A stretch of 64,000 nucleotides of DNA, taken from contig JAUJNX010000001.1 in assembly GCA_030447925.1 (NCBI GenBank), positions 612,767 to 676,766 on the forward strand, read 5' to 3'. This DNA comes from Egibacteraceae bacterium (GTDB lineage: Bacteria > Actinomycetota > Nitriliruptoria > Euzebyales > Egibacteraceae). Position 1 is the stretch's first letter, and the number at the start of each line of letters is the position of its first letter. Shown here one piece after another: positions 41,297-53,004 of the stretch. The notes under the pieces are model-generated. The model did not search any database, was not told where the DNA came from, and saw nothing but the letters and a program-made list of their open reading frames with translations. A program made the translations under genes and the position numbers.

Positions 41297-42220
41297 GTGA
41301 ACATTGAATCCGCCCTGCCGCCCCCGGGCGTCGAGCAACCGCTGCCGGCGGGGATGGCCCTGACCCGCGGTGGCACCGTGCGGGCGACCGCGGTGCCCGG
41401 CCTGTCGCACGTTGCTCTTGTCGGTGCGGCGCAGGGCTCGGTGCACCTCGAGGCGCGACTGGAGACTCTGCAGCCCGGCGCCGCGGTACCCGGTCATCTG
41501 CACGCCTTCGAGGAGTCGTTCTTCGTCCTGCAGGGATCGCCCGTGTTGGCGATCAGCGGAACGGACTACGCGCTGCGTCCCGGGGACTTCGGCTACGCCC
41601 CGCTCGCGGCGCCGCATGCTTGGGCCAACCATGGCGTGGAGCCGGCGACCTGGCTGGCGGTTCGGGCACCGCAGCCGCGGCGGATGAGCACTGCCGGCGC
41701 AAGCTATGGGAGCTTCGTCGCCGATCTGGACCCGCCAGGCCCGGGCGGGCGCCCGGTGGAGCCCGGTGACCCCAGATGTCGGCTGGTGGGTCACTTCGCC
41801 GAGCAGGACGTTGCGCCGCCGGGTCCGGTGCAGATGCCGGGATACCGCGGGGGCAACATCCGCAACATCTCGGTGCGGCTGATGGTCGACGACGGGCTCG
41901 GGGCGGTGCACCACACACTGTTCGTCATCCAGTTCGCCCCGCCCACGCAGCCGGGGTTGTCCGCCCGCGAGCACTACCATCCGTTCGAGGAGATCTACTA
42001 CATCCTGTCCGGAACCGCGGATGCGTCGTTGAGCGGCAGGAGGGTTCCGCTGGCCGAGGGGGATCTATTGTGGGTGGGGACCAACGCCCCGCACGGGTTC
42101 GTCAACACCGGCCGCCAACCGGTGCGTTGGATCGAGGCGCAGGCACCGGCCCCGCCGCGGGCCGAGGCGTTCCTGTTCGACCACGACTGGGCCGACCTTG
42201 AACCGTTCGAGGAAGGGTGA
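41297..42220 (+). CDS. Bicupin protein
   Basis: 307 residues with two cupin barrels. First metal motif: VPGHLHAFEESFFVLQG (HxH...E); second: EHYHPFEEIYYILSG with the distal His in GTNAPHGFVN. The two-domain plan and size resemble ureidoglycine aminohydrolase and gentisate-type bicupins, but the exact reaction cannot be read. It is the first gene behind the operator at 41264 and is followed 15 bases later by the LacI regulator, so it belongs to the same catabolic pathway as the M24 protein and the dehydrogenase. Confidence 0.75.
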   Translation: MNIESALPPPGVEQPLPAGMALTRGGTVRATAVPGLSHVALVGAAQGSVHLEARLETLQPGAAVPGHLHAFEESFFVLQGSPVLAISGTDYALRPGDFGYAPLAAPHAWANHGVEPATWLAVRAPQPRRMSTAGASYGSFVADLDPPGPGGRPVEPGDPRCRLVGHFAEQDVAPPGPVQMPGYRGGNIRNISVRLMVDDGLGAVHHTLFVIQFAPPTQPGLSAREHYHPFEEIYYILSGTADASLSGRRVPLAEGDLLWVGTNAPHGFVNTGRQPVRWIEAQAPAPPRAEAFLFDHDWADLEPFEEG

Positions 42221-42235
42221 GGGGGAACCGCAGGC

Positions 42236-43318
42236 ATGGTGAACGTGACGCTGGCCGACCTGGCACGCCATCTCGACCTGCACGTCTCGACGATCTCCCG
42301 TTCCCTCGATCCCGCACGGGCGGGCCGGGTCAATGCCGCCACCCGGGCCCGGGTGCTCGCCGCTGCCGCGGAGCTGGGCTACACCGGGCACCAGATCGCC
42401 GGGAGCCTGCGCCGGGGCCGGTCGAGTACGGTTGGGATCGTCGTGCCCGATCTCAGCAACCCGTTCGTGCACCCGGTGATCCGCGGCGTCGTCGCCGCAC
42501 TGGACCGGCGCGGGTTCATGGGTTTTGTCGCCGAGAGCGGTGACGACCACGCGCAGCTGCGCCGTATCCTGGAGCACTTGGTCAGTCGGCGGGTGGACGC
42601 GATCATCACCTCGGCGGCCCGATCCGGTGACGCGGCGATGCTCAAGGGCGTGGCCCGCGCGGGAACGCCGCTCGTACTGGTTGCCCGCTATTTGCCCGAC
42701 AGCGGGCTGCCATGGGTCACCCATGATGATCATCGCGGCGGTGAGCTGGCCGCCGAGCACCTGCTCGACCTGGGTCACGTCCGATTGGCCCAGCTGCGCG
42801 GCCCCGCGGACGTCCAGACCTTCCTGGACCGCGGCGCGGGGTTCGCCGACGTTCTGCAACGGCGCGGGTTGGCTCCCGCGGCGGAGTTCGACAGCGCGAG
42901 CGCCGGCACGCCGAGCGTCGAGGAGGGCCGGCGGCTGATGGGACGTCTCCTGGATCGTGGTGGCGATCGCCCCACCGCCGTGTTCGCGCACAACGACCTG
43001 ATGGCGATCGGCGCGCTCGAGGCGCTCGCCGAACGCGGGCTGTGCTGCCCGCTGGACGTGTCGGTGATGGGCTACAACGACAACACGCTCACCGAGCACC
43101 TGAACCCGCCGCTGTCCACGGTTCATCTTCCCACCCGCGAGGCAGGGCGACTCGCCGGGGAGATGGCTTTGGCCCTCATCGACGAACCCGGCAGTCGGCC
43201 CTCCCCGATTCGGCTCGAGCCGACCTTGATCGCCCGGCGGTCCATCGCTCCACCAACACCGGCCGGCGACGCGGCGGCGTCGACGGTCGGCAGGCCAGCC
43301 TCCCGCCGGGCGGGTTAG
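42236..43318 (+). CDS. LacI-family transcriptional regulator
   Basis: 360 residues. N-terminal HTH NVTLADLARHLDLHVSTISR and hinge LGYTGHQIAGSLRRGRSSTVGIVVPDL, then a sugar-binding-protein-like sensor domain (PFVHPVIRGVVAALDRRG; FAHNDLMAIGALEAL; VMGYNDNTL). It likely represses the divergent cluster through GCAATCGATTGC at 41264 and responds to a pathway intermediate. It ends four bases into the convergent livF remnant. Confidence 0.9.
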   Translation: MVNVTLADLARHLDLHVSTISRSLDPARAGRVNAATRARVLAAAAELGYTGHQIAGSLRRGRSSTVGIVVPDLSNPFVHPVIRGVVAALDRRGFMGFVAESGDDHAQLRRILEHLVSRRVDAIITSAARSGDAAMLKGVARAGTPLVLVARYLPDSGLPWVTHDDHRGGELAAEHLLDLGHVRLAQLRGPADVQTFLDRGAGFADVLQRRGLAPAAEFDSASAGTPSVEEGRRLMGRLLDRGGDRPTAVFAHNDLMAIGALEALAERGLCCPLDVSVMGYNDNTLTEHLNPPLSTVHLPTREAGRLAGEMALALIDEPGSRPSPIRLEPTLIARRSIAPPTPAGDAAASTVGRPASRRAG

Positions 43319-43844
43319 ACGCCGAGCAGGCCGCGCTGCACATCCTCCGCGGCGCTCAGCGCGGTCGCGGAGCCATCCCAGGCGATCACACCGCCGTCGC
43401 CCAGCACGTACACCCGATCGGCCAGCGCCAGTGCCAGCGCCAGGTTCTGCTCGACCACGAGGATCGCCAGGCCCGTCGCGGCCAGTTCCCGGATCCGATC
43501 CCGGATCAGGCCCAGCACGGCCGGGGCGAGCCCCTCCGACGGTTCGTCCATCACCAGCAGCCGCGGGTTGGTCATCAACGCGCGCCCGATGGCCAGCATC
43601 TGCTGCTCCCCGCCGGACAGGGTCCGAGCCCAGCTGGTGCGGCGTTCGTCCAGCCGCGGGAAGAACTCATAGATCCGCTTGACATTCCATTGGCCGTACC
43701 CGCCGGGTCTCCGCCGACGCACGACCTCAAGATTCTCGGTCACGGTCAGGCTGCCGAAGACGTGCCGGCCCTGTGGCACCAGACCCAGGCCGAGTCGTGA
43801 GATCGCGTAGCTGGGCCGGTGCGTAATGTCGACACCCCCGAAGA
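43315..43844 (-). pseudogene. livF: livF ABC-transporter ATPase, 5' truncated by an IS
   Basis: C-terminal three-quarters of LivF: FGGVDITHRPSYAISRLG, LVPQGRHVFGSLTVTENL, the signature LSGGEQQMLAIGRALM and Walker B LLVMDEPSEGLAP. The reading frame is cut exactly at the terminal inverted repeat of the IS (43845). Walker A and about 55 residues are missing and are not found on the far side of the IS. The transporter for the pathway substrate was probably encoded next to it and lost. Confidence 0.85.
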
Positions 43845-45267
43845 GGCTCTACGTCATGAAGCGGGGGGCGGGGGTGTGACCTCCGCCGGAAAGGCCTGAA
43901 GCCCCTCAAGACTCGCGGCTTGTCGAAGGCAAGCGAGTCCATGAGGAGCTCCAGGTGGGTTCAGATGGTAGGCCAGGCGATGTTGTCATGCTCGGATTGC
44001 CGGGCTTCCGGGTCCTGTCCGTCGTGGAGGTCGACGGCGAGCTGGAGGTGACCGTCGAGACCGACGCTGACCGTGGTGGGCTGCACGGGCTGTGGGGTGC
44101 GGGCGGAGTCCCAGGGCCGCAGGGCGGCCGTGGTGCGCGACGTCGACGTGTTCGGCCGGCGGGGCCGGCTGCGGTGGGTCAAGCGGCTGTGGCGCTGCCG
44201 CGAGCCGGCATGCGCCCGGCGGACGTGGACCGAGCAGCACCCGGCGGTCAAGGGGCGGGCGGCGCTGACCGAGCGAGCCCGCGCCCAGGCGTGCCGGCGG
44301 GTCGGCCGCGACGGCGTCTCGGTGGCGCTGGTCGCCCGTGACCTGGGTGTGGGCTGGCACACCGTCATGCGCGCGGTCTGGGCCCACGGCCGGCCGCTGG
44401 TGGACGACCCCGGCCGCCTCGACGGCGTCGCCGCCCTCGGGGTCGACGAGACGGCCTTCCTCCGCGCGCAGCGCCACCGGCCGACGGCGTTCGTGTCGGG
44501 GCTGGTCGACACCGCCACCGGCCGGCTGCTGGACGTCGTGGCTGATCGCACCGCCCAGGTGGTCACCGACTGGCTGGCCGGCCGGGACCCCGCCTGGCTG
44601 GCCGCGGTCGGGGTGGTCGCGCTCGACCCGTACAGGGGCTACGCCAACGCCGCCGCCGCCCACCTCGGCCACGCCACCGTCGTGGTCGACCACTTTCATG
44701 TCGTGCGGCTCGGCAACGCCTGCGTGGACGACGTCCGCCGCCGCACCCAGCAGACCGTCCTGGGGCATCGCGGCCGGACCGGCGACCCGCTGTACCGCAT
44801 CCGCCGGGTCCTGCTGTCCGCAGCCGACCGGCTCGACGCGCGCGGCTGGCACCGCCTCGCGGTCGGTCTGGCCGACGGCGACCCCCACGGCGACGTCGCC
44901 GCAGCATGGCAGGCCAAGGAAGCGCTGCGCGACGTCTACCGCGCCGCCACCGTGGGCGCCGCTCGCGCTGCCCTGCAGGTGTTCTACGACCACTGCCAGC
45001 AGTCAGGCGTGCCCGAGGTCCGCCGGCTCGCGCGGACCGTGCGCCGCTGGGAGTCCGAGATCCTGGCCTGGCACACCACCGGCGGCGCCAGCAACGGCCC
45101 CACCGAAGCGGTCAACCTGCTCATCAAGAACATCAAGCGCGTCGGCCACGGATTCCGCAACTTCGACAACTACCGGCTGCGCCTCCTGCTGCACTGCGGC
45201 GTCACCTGGCAGGATCGACCCGCCGCCCGCTTGAGGAGCCGAGGTCCCCGCTTGGTGGCGTAGAGCC
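43845..45267 (+). mobile_element. ISL3-family insertion sequence (1423 bp)
   Basis: Terminal inverted repeats: left GGCTCTACGTCATGAAGCGG (43845), right GGCTCTACGCCACCAAGCGG on the complementary strand (ending 45267), 16 or so of 20 matching. One transposase gene fills it. The flanking 8-mers (CCCGAAGA and GGCAAACG) differ, so no target duplication: one side has been deleted or rearranged since insertion. Confidence 0.88.
43955..45263 (+). pseudogene. ISL3-family transposase, frameshifted near the N-terminus
   Basis: The N-terminal segment (LGLPGFRVLSVVEVDGELEV) starts at GTG 43955 behind GAGGAG. Near 44066 the frame shifts by one, and the rest runs from VGCTGCGVRAES (zinc finger CxxC) to 45263: HTH GVSVALVARDLGVGWHTVMR, catalytic Asp in LGVDETAFL, Asp in ALDPYRGYANA and the Glu region NGPTEAVNLLIKNIKRVG. 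All DDE residues are intact. The indel probably inactivates it unless frameshifting rescues it. Confidence 0.85.
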
Positions 45268-45515
45268 GGCAAACGAGCAGCGCGGTGACGGCTGCGCCAG
45301 CGCGCACAGGCACGGTAGATGGGCGTTGAGGTCGGCTAGGCTGAGCGTGCCGGGATTGGGCAGCTAGGGTTCCGCTCCACGCCGTGGGGGTCTGTGACCA
45401 AGCGCTGCGGCTCTTGCTCGCGCGAGAGGCACCTAGGGCACAAAACGCCGGAGGGGGATGGCTCAGCCGCTGCATGCGCGCTGAGAGCCTGTCCCTCGAT
45501 GGCGGAGGTCCCCTC

Positions 45516-46751
45516 GTGCTCGCCGATCAGTTCGATGCATTCCTGTTGGACCTCGACGGCGTGGTGCACGTCGGGCCGGACCCCTTGCCGGGTGCCGTCG
45601 ATGCGCTCGCCCGGCTGCGCCACCGCGGCAAGATCCTGCGCTTCCTCACGAACGACCCTCGACCGACGCGAGCCGAGGTCGCCGACCGACTCACCGCGAT
45701 GGGAGTGCAGGCCGAGCTGGGGGAGATCGTCACCGCCGGGTGGGCCACGGCCGTTCACCTACAGCGGCGGGGTGCCGCGAGGGTGTACGTGGTCGGCAGC
45801 TCGGGACTCGCCGAGGAGCTGCGCGCGGCCGGCCTCCAGCTGCTGGAGCACGGTGATCCCCATGCCGTCGTGGTCGGCTGTGACGAGGCCGTCGGCTACC
45901 CGCACCTGCGCCGGGCCGCGACGCTCATCAGGCGCGGAGCCCAGTTCATTGCGACCAACCCCGACCCTACGTTCCCCACCCGGCAAGGCCCCTGGCCCGC
46001 AACCGGGGCCATCACGGCGGCGGTCAGCATCGCTAGCGGCGTTCGCCCACTGGTGATCGGCAAGCCCGCCCCAGCGATGTTCCACGCCGCGCTCGCCGGC
46101 CTGGCGCCCGGCGTGCGGGCGGCGATGGTCGGCGACACCTTGGACACCGACGTCCTCGGCGCCCACCAGGCCGGCCTGACCGCTATCCTTATCGCAGAAG
46201 AACCACCAGCCGCGCTGTCGAGCAGGGACCCGCGGGCGCCCGACGCCACCATCGCCGACCTCTCCCGGTTATTCGACCCCGCGCAGCCGCTGCGTTCCCC
46301 GCCGCCGCCGACGTTCCCCTGGCCGCAGGAGATTCGGCCAGGGGTGGCCGCGGTCGTGTTCGACGCCGCCGGCAGGGTGCTGCTGGTGCGGCGTGCCGAC
46401 AACGGGCTGTGGGGGCTGCCGTCCGGGCACGTCGAACCGGGCGAGACCGTCGCGCACGCCGCCGAACGGGAGGTGCTCGAGGAGACCGGGCTGCGGGTCC
46501 GGGTGTCACGTCTGGTCGGGATCTACTCCGAGCCTGCCTCGCAGGTCGTCACGTATCCGGATGGGCGGGTGTGCCACTTCATCACCGCCTCGTTCGCCTG
46601 CGCGGTCGTCGGCGGTGGCCTGCGACCCGACGGGGTCGAGGCCCTGGCAGCCGACTTCTTCCCGACAGACCAGCTCCCGACCGACCTGTTGCGGATGCAC
46701 CCGCAGTGGCTCACCGACGCCCTCCACGGCCACACCGGCACCTTCCGATGA
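45516..46751 (+). CDS. HAD-IIA phosphatase / Nudix hydrolase fusion
   Basis: 411 residues. GTG 45516 has GGAGG seven bases upstream, favoured over the ATG at 45474. Residues about 1-255 are a NagD/PGP-like HAD-IIA phosphatase: [44 protein letters not shown]. Residues about 285-411 are a Nudix domain with a perfect Nudix box at 304-326 (G-x5-E-x7-REVLEETGL). One protein could thus cleave a diphosphate and then dephosphorylate the product. It is 85 bases upstream of the TPP riboswitch of thiC, so thiamine-related phosphates are candidate substrates (inference). Confidence 0.85.
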   Translation: MLADQFDAFLLDLDGVVHVGPDPLPGAVDALARLRHRGKILRFLTNDPRPTRAEVADRLTAMGVQAELGEIVTAGWATAVHLQRRGAARVYVVGSSGLAEELRAAGLQLLEHGDPHAVVVGCDEAVGYPHLRRAATLIRRGAQFIATNPDPTFPTRQGPWPATGAITAAVSIASGVRPLVIGKPAPAMFHAALAGLAPGVRAAMVGDTLDTDVLGAHQAGLTAILIAEEPPAALSSRDPRAPDATIADLSRLFDPAQPLRSPPPPTFPWPQEIRPGVAAVVFDAAGRVLLVRRADNGLWGLPSGHVEPGETVAHAAEREVLEETGLRVRVSRLVGIYSEPASQVVTYPDGRVCHFITASFACAVVGGGLRPDGVEALAADFFPTDQLPTDLLRMHPQWLTDALHGHTGTFR

Positions 46752-46803
46752 CCGACGAGGTCAACCAGGCGCGGGCGCCGCGGCTGGCGAGGACCTGAAT
46801 TGA

Positions 46804-49261
<2,458 letters not shown>

Positions 49262-49277
<16 letters not shown>

Positions 49278-49794
49278 ACGGCGTGGCTTGCACCGATGAG
49301 GGCCGCCGAATAGCGGTCGCTTCCGTGAAGCAAGCGTTCCCGCTGTCGACGGGGCTGGCGTTCACATGCGTACCCAAGTCCAGTTCCCGGCCGTCCTGCC
49401 ACAGCGTGAGGTCGACTGCGGCGCCACAGGGATGCGGTGCGACCGTCCGGGGAGATACGTACTTGCTCGCCTCGACGTGCAAGACGTTCCGGGAACCCAA
49501 TGGGGATGAAGGCGGGCGAGGTCGGCGACATATCTGTTGTCAACGTCGAAGTAACAGCGCCGCAATGCCACCGGGCGATGGCCCTCGATGACGAGGAGCC
49601 GCGCGCCAGAGGGCGCGACCGCTGGGCTGAGATGAGCCGCTCGTGGACACCGGATCGGACTCGCGCCCAGGCGCCGTCGGCGTCCTGCTTGCGAGCATCT
49701 ACCAGCAACTCCGGCACCTGCCGCAGGTCCACCAGCTCTTCCCGCAATCCTTGACGGGCACGGCGGCAACAACGGGGTCCGATAGCAGCAGCAT
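49262..49794 (-). pseudogene. VanX-like D-alanyl-D-alanine dipeptidase, decayed
   Basis: From ATG 49794 pieces in all three frames line up with M15D dipeptidases: LLLSDPVVAAVPVKDCG, then EELVDLRQVPELLVDAR, then ARLLVIEGHRPVALRRCYF, then YVSPRTVAPHPCGAAVDLTL with ELDLGTHVNASP, and finally DRYSAALIGASHAVYAPV. At least three frameshifts, and the stretch between NACFTEA and the final block is shortened by roughly 50 codons (the ExxH-containing part). Clearly dead. It overlaps the 3' end of the DinB gene by 16 bases. Confidence 0.75.
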
Positions 49795-49862
49795 GACTGG
49801 CAGGGTATGGGAAGCATAAGAGGATTGCTGTCCTCCCGCGGGGTGCCCGTCACGGCAGCCTT

Positions 49863-50728
49863 CGCGTCGAGGGGATTTCCAAGTCCCAGGTGTCGCGGGT
49901 CTGCGCCGAGTTGGACGAGCTGGTGGCCGCGTGGCGGGACCGGCCGCTGGACGCCGGTGCGTACGCGTTCGTGTGGGTCGACGCGCTCGCCGTGCGGGTG
50001 CGCGAGCACGGGCGGGTCCAATCGGTCTGCGCGCTGGTCGCCACCGGCGTGAACGCCGACGGGCACCGCGAGATCCTCGGGCTGGACGTCGGCTCGGCCG
50101 AGTCCGGCGCGTCATGGACGGCGTTCCTGCGCGGACTGGTCGCCCGCGGCCTGCACGGGGTCAAGCTGGTGTCTCCGACGCCCACGAAGGCCTCAAGCAG
50201 GCCGTGGCCGCAGTGCTGGACGGTGCCTGCTGGCAGCGGTGCCGCACCCACTTCATGCGCAACCTGCTCGTGAAGGTCCCCCGCTCGGCCCAGCCGATGG
50301 TCGCCTCGCTGGTCCGCACGATCTTCGCCCAGGAACGCGCCTCCGACGCCTGGGCGCAGCTGGAACGCGTCGTCACCCAGCTGCGCGACGCCCGGCTGCA
50401 CCCCGCCGCGGACCTGCTCGAGGCCGCCGCACCCGACGTGCTGGCCTACACCGCCTTCCCCGCCGAGGTGTGGCGCAAGATCTGGTCCAACAACCCCCAG
50501 GAACGGCTCAACAAGGAGATCCGCCGCCGCACCGACGTGGTCGGGATCTTCCCCAACCGCGACGCGGTCGTCCGCCTCGTCGGCGCCGTCCTCGCCGAAC
50601 AGCACGACGAATGGGCCGTCGGCCGACGCTACGCCTCCCTGGACGCGCTGCGCGCGTCCACCCTCACCGTCATCGACGGCGAACGAAAGGAGACCACCCC
50701 CGCCCAACTACTGTCCGCCACCGCCTGA
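49863..50728 (+). pseudogene. IS256-family transposase, 5' truncated and frameshifted
   Basis: Starts mid-gene at RVEGISKSQVSRVCAELDEL; the first ~150 residues are missing. Then VWVDALAVRVREHGR, VATGVNADGHREILGLDVG, a one-base shift near 50172 before SDAHEGLKQAVAAV, and WSNNPQERLNKEIRRRTDVVGIFPN with the catalytic Glu. A possible right IS end is the TCTCCTACACCACCTTGCGG region at 50759-50778. Left end lost at the junction with the dipeptidase remnant. Confidence 0.8.
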
Positions 50729-51006
50729 CGGCGACGGACACGAGGATCACGCGGACCTTCTCCTACACCACCTTGCGGGACTCGGCCCCGCCACAGCGCG
50801 CTCCACCCTACCGCCGCATGGCCGGCAACGGTTCACGTCCCGTGGGGTGGTGGAAGTAGGGGGCGGGTCTCGCCTTCTTGGAGGACGGTGATCGTGATCG
50901 TGTCGGCCAGACTTCAGGTGGACTTCCTGGGCCTTTCATATCCGTCCGCGGTCTGCTGTCGCTGAGCGGCCTGCGTTGGCGGGGTCGGAGGCGGCGAGCG
51001 GCAAAG

Positions 51007-52269
51007 GTGGATGTGAACGGCGGTTCTGACCTGCGGATCCATCTGTCCGCTGCGCTGGCCCACAACGAGGTCGCCCGGGCGGCCCTGCGGACCGCCAGAC
51101 CCGACCGCAGTCACGAGGCCGTCGCCCGCGCGCTGGCCCGCAACGAGCAGTCGCTGCGGTCTGCGCTAACGGTGGCGTCGACGATGGAACAGGGAAGTTC
51201 GGCACACTTGGCGCAACCCGTCGATGGGAGTGCCGAGGACATGGAACGCCGCGCACTGCTCCGCATCAGCAGCTACGCCGCCGTCGGTACCCTCACCCCC
51301 CTCTACGCGCTGGAACGCCTCGCCGACGCATTGAACCGCCGCACCCGCGTCCAGGCGGGAGTGCTGGACGCCGCGGAGGACGCCACCGACGCACTGGCGC
51401 ACCGCTACTACGACGCCGGCATCGGCGACATGCGCTTGGCGGCCGCGGCGCATCTGGAGCGGCTGAACCGGCTGCAGCAGCGGCCGATGGCCCCCGCCGA
51501 CCGGGTCCGGCTCACCCGACTGGTCGGCGACGCCGCCTTGCTGGTCGGCAGCCTCGCCTACGACCTCGGCCTGGCCGCCCAGGCGCGGGCGCACTACCAG
51601 CTGGCCCAGCAGTCCGCCCGGGAGGCCGCGGACCCGACCGGCTATGCGCTCGCGTTTGGGTTCGAAGCGCTCACCCGCTCCAAGCTGATGTCGGGCACTG
51701 GTGACAGCGGTCACGCCGCCGCTCAGCTCCGCCAGGCCGCCCGTCTGCTGCCCTCCACGGCCCCCGCACGCGCCCGCGCCTGGCTCGAAGCGCACGCCGG
51801 CAAGGAGGCCGCCGCCACCGGCGACGCCGGCGGGTTCCGGTCCCATCTGGACACCGCCCAGCAGGCCGTCGTGGCGGCAGACCACGACGAGGTGGAACCG
51901 GGCCGCGGGTTCGTCCCCGCGTACCTGGCGTACACGCGGCTGCCCGGGTGGGCTGGGGAGTACGAGGCGCGGGGGCTGGTCCTGCTCGGCGACCGGCAGG
52001 CGGGCGACGTCCTGGACGCCGTCGACGGCCTGGCCGGCGTGGACAACCCGAGGCGCACGGCCAACCTGTTGACCGACAGGATGCGCCACCACCTGCGCCA
52101 CCACGAACCCGCCCAGGCGGCGGAGGCCGGGCTGGGCGCCCTGCGGGTCAGCCGGCCGACGGGTCTGCGGCGGGTCGAGGACGTCGTCCGGTCCCTGCGC
52201 GACAGCCAACGAGGGCAGGCCGGCCGGGAGATGAGTGCCCTCGACGACCTGCTCGCCGCCGCAAGCTAG
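51007..52269 (+). CDS. TPR-repeat regulator without a DNA-binding domain
   Basis: About 420 residues (GTG 51007 or 51013; the frame is open from 50878). It looks like the C-terminal module of actinobacterial XRE-TPR regulators: an ERRALLRISSYAAVGTLTPLY junction, which matches NRRELFRHAGVLAAVALFP in the regulator at 62.9 kb, then helical repeats (AGIGDMRLAAAAHLERLNRL, ARAHYQLAQQSAREAADPTG). The N-terminal HTH is absent, probably lost at the IS256 scar upstream. It may be a signalling partner or a decaying regulator of the convergent operon. Confidence 0.65.
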   Translation: MDVNGGSDLRIHLSAALAHNEVARAALRTARPDRSHEAVARALARNEQSLRSALTVASTMEQGSSAHLAQPVDGSAEDMERRALLRISSYAAVGTLTPLYALERLADALNRRTRVQAGVLDAAEDATDALAHRYYDAGIGDMRLAAAAHLERLNRLQQRPMAPADRVRLTRLVGDAALLVGSLAYDLGLAAQARAHYQLAQQSAREAADPTGYALAFGFEALTRSKLMSGTGDSGHAAAQLRQAARLLPSTAPARARAWLEAHAGKEAAATGDAGGFRSHLDTAQQAVVAADHDEVEPGRGFVPAYLAYTRLPGWAGEYEARGLVLLGDRQAGDVLDAVDGLAGVDNPRRTANLLTDRMRHHLRHHEPAQAAEAGLGALRVSRPTGLRRVEDVVRSLRDSQRGQAGREMSALDDLLAAAS

Positions 52270-52319
52270 CCTCCGCGCCCACGACCGCGCGGTGACCCGA
52301 CCCACAGGACCCTGCACCG

Positions 52320-52964
52320 ATGCCCCACGACACCGAGACCACGCGGGCGGCGCAGGCCGCCGCCGGTCCGCTGCACACCGAGCTGGACCTGGGCGCCGTG
52401 GTGGCGTCGGGGTGGGCTGACCCGGCTGGGTTCCCCGCCGCTGAGTTCGCGCGGGCGGAGGCGTTCTGGCTGGACCGGCGCCGCCACGACGACCGGCTGC
52501 TCGCCGTCCGCGCCGAGGCGTCCCGGCTGGTGACCGAATGGGCCGGACGGGTGCCTCGCGACGTCGGCTCGTTCGGGACTCGGCTGAACCTGGCTGGCTC
52601 CGACCTGGACCTAGGCATCGGCTACCCCGCCGACCAGCGGGCAGGGCTGACCGCGGCGCTGGCGCCGCACGCCGAGCTCAAGGGCGAGCGGCAGACCAGC
52701 TTCTCCACCACCCGGTTGGTCTGGGCGTTCTCCTGCGACGGGGTCGAGGTCGACCTGTCCGCCCTGACCGAGGACGACTTCGTCGTCGCCTGCCGGATGC
52801 TAGACCAGATCGACCAGGCGATGACCCGCGACGAGCGGATCGCCCACACCTGGGTCAAGCACCTGCTGCGCTCGGCCGGCCGGCGGGAGGACTACGCCCG
52901 CTGGAAGCTCGTCGTGTACGCACGGTTCTGCCCGGAGTTCAACTGGGTGCCGATCCCCGAGTAG
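52320..52964 (+). CDS. Nucleotidyltransferase-fold protein
   Basis: 214 residues. The pattern GSFGTRLNLAGSDLDLGIGY is the polymerase-beta-type nucleotidyltransferase motif (GS, then DxD), followed by a third acidic strand VEVDLSALTEDDF. Fold relatives include minimal nucleotidyltransferases and aminoglycoside adenylyltransferases; the substrate is unknown. It follows the TPR gene by 51 bases and converges on the ten-gene operon, so it may belong to the same function. Confidence 0.75.
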   Translation: MPHDTETTRAAQAAAGPLHTELDLGAVVASGWADPAGFPAAEFARAEAFWLDRRRHDDRLLAVRAEASRLVTEWAGRVPRDVGSFGTRLNLAGSDLDLGIGYPADQRAGLTAALAPHAELKGERQTSFSTTRLVWAFSCDGVEVDLSALTEDDFVVACRMLDQIDQAMTRDERIAHTWVKHLLRSAGRREDYARWKLVVYARFCPEFNWVPIPE

Positions 52965-53004
52965 CACGCCGACCCCGCCGAGCAGATTGAGCAGGTGGGT
53001 CGGG

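Noticed and set aside
49283..49591. Plus-strand 102-codon frame after the DinB gene
   Set aside because: The minus strand carries recognisable dipeptidase remnants across the same bases, so the plus frame is a shadow.
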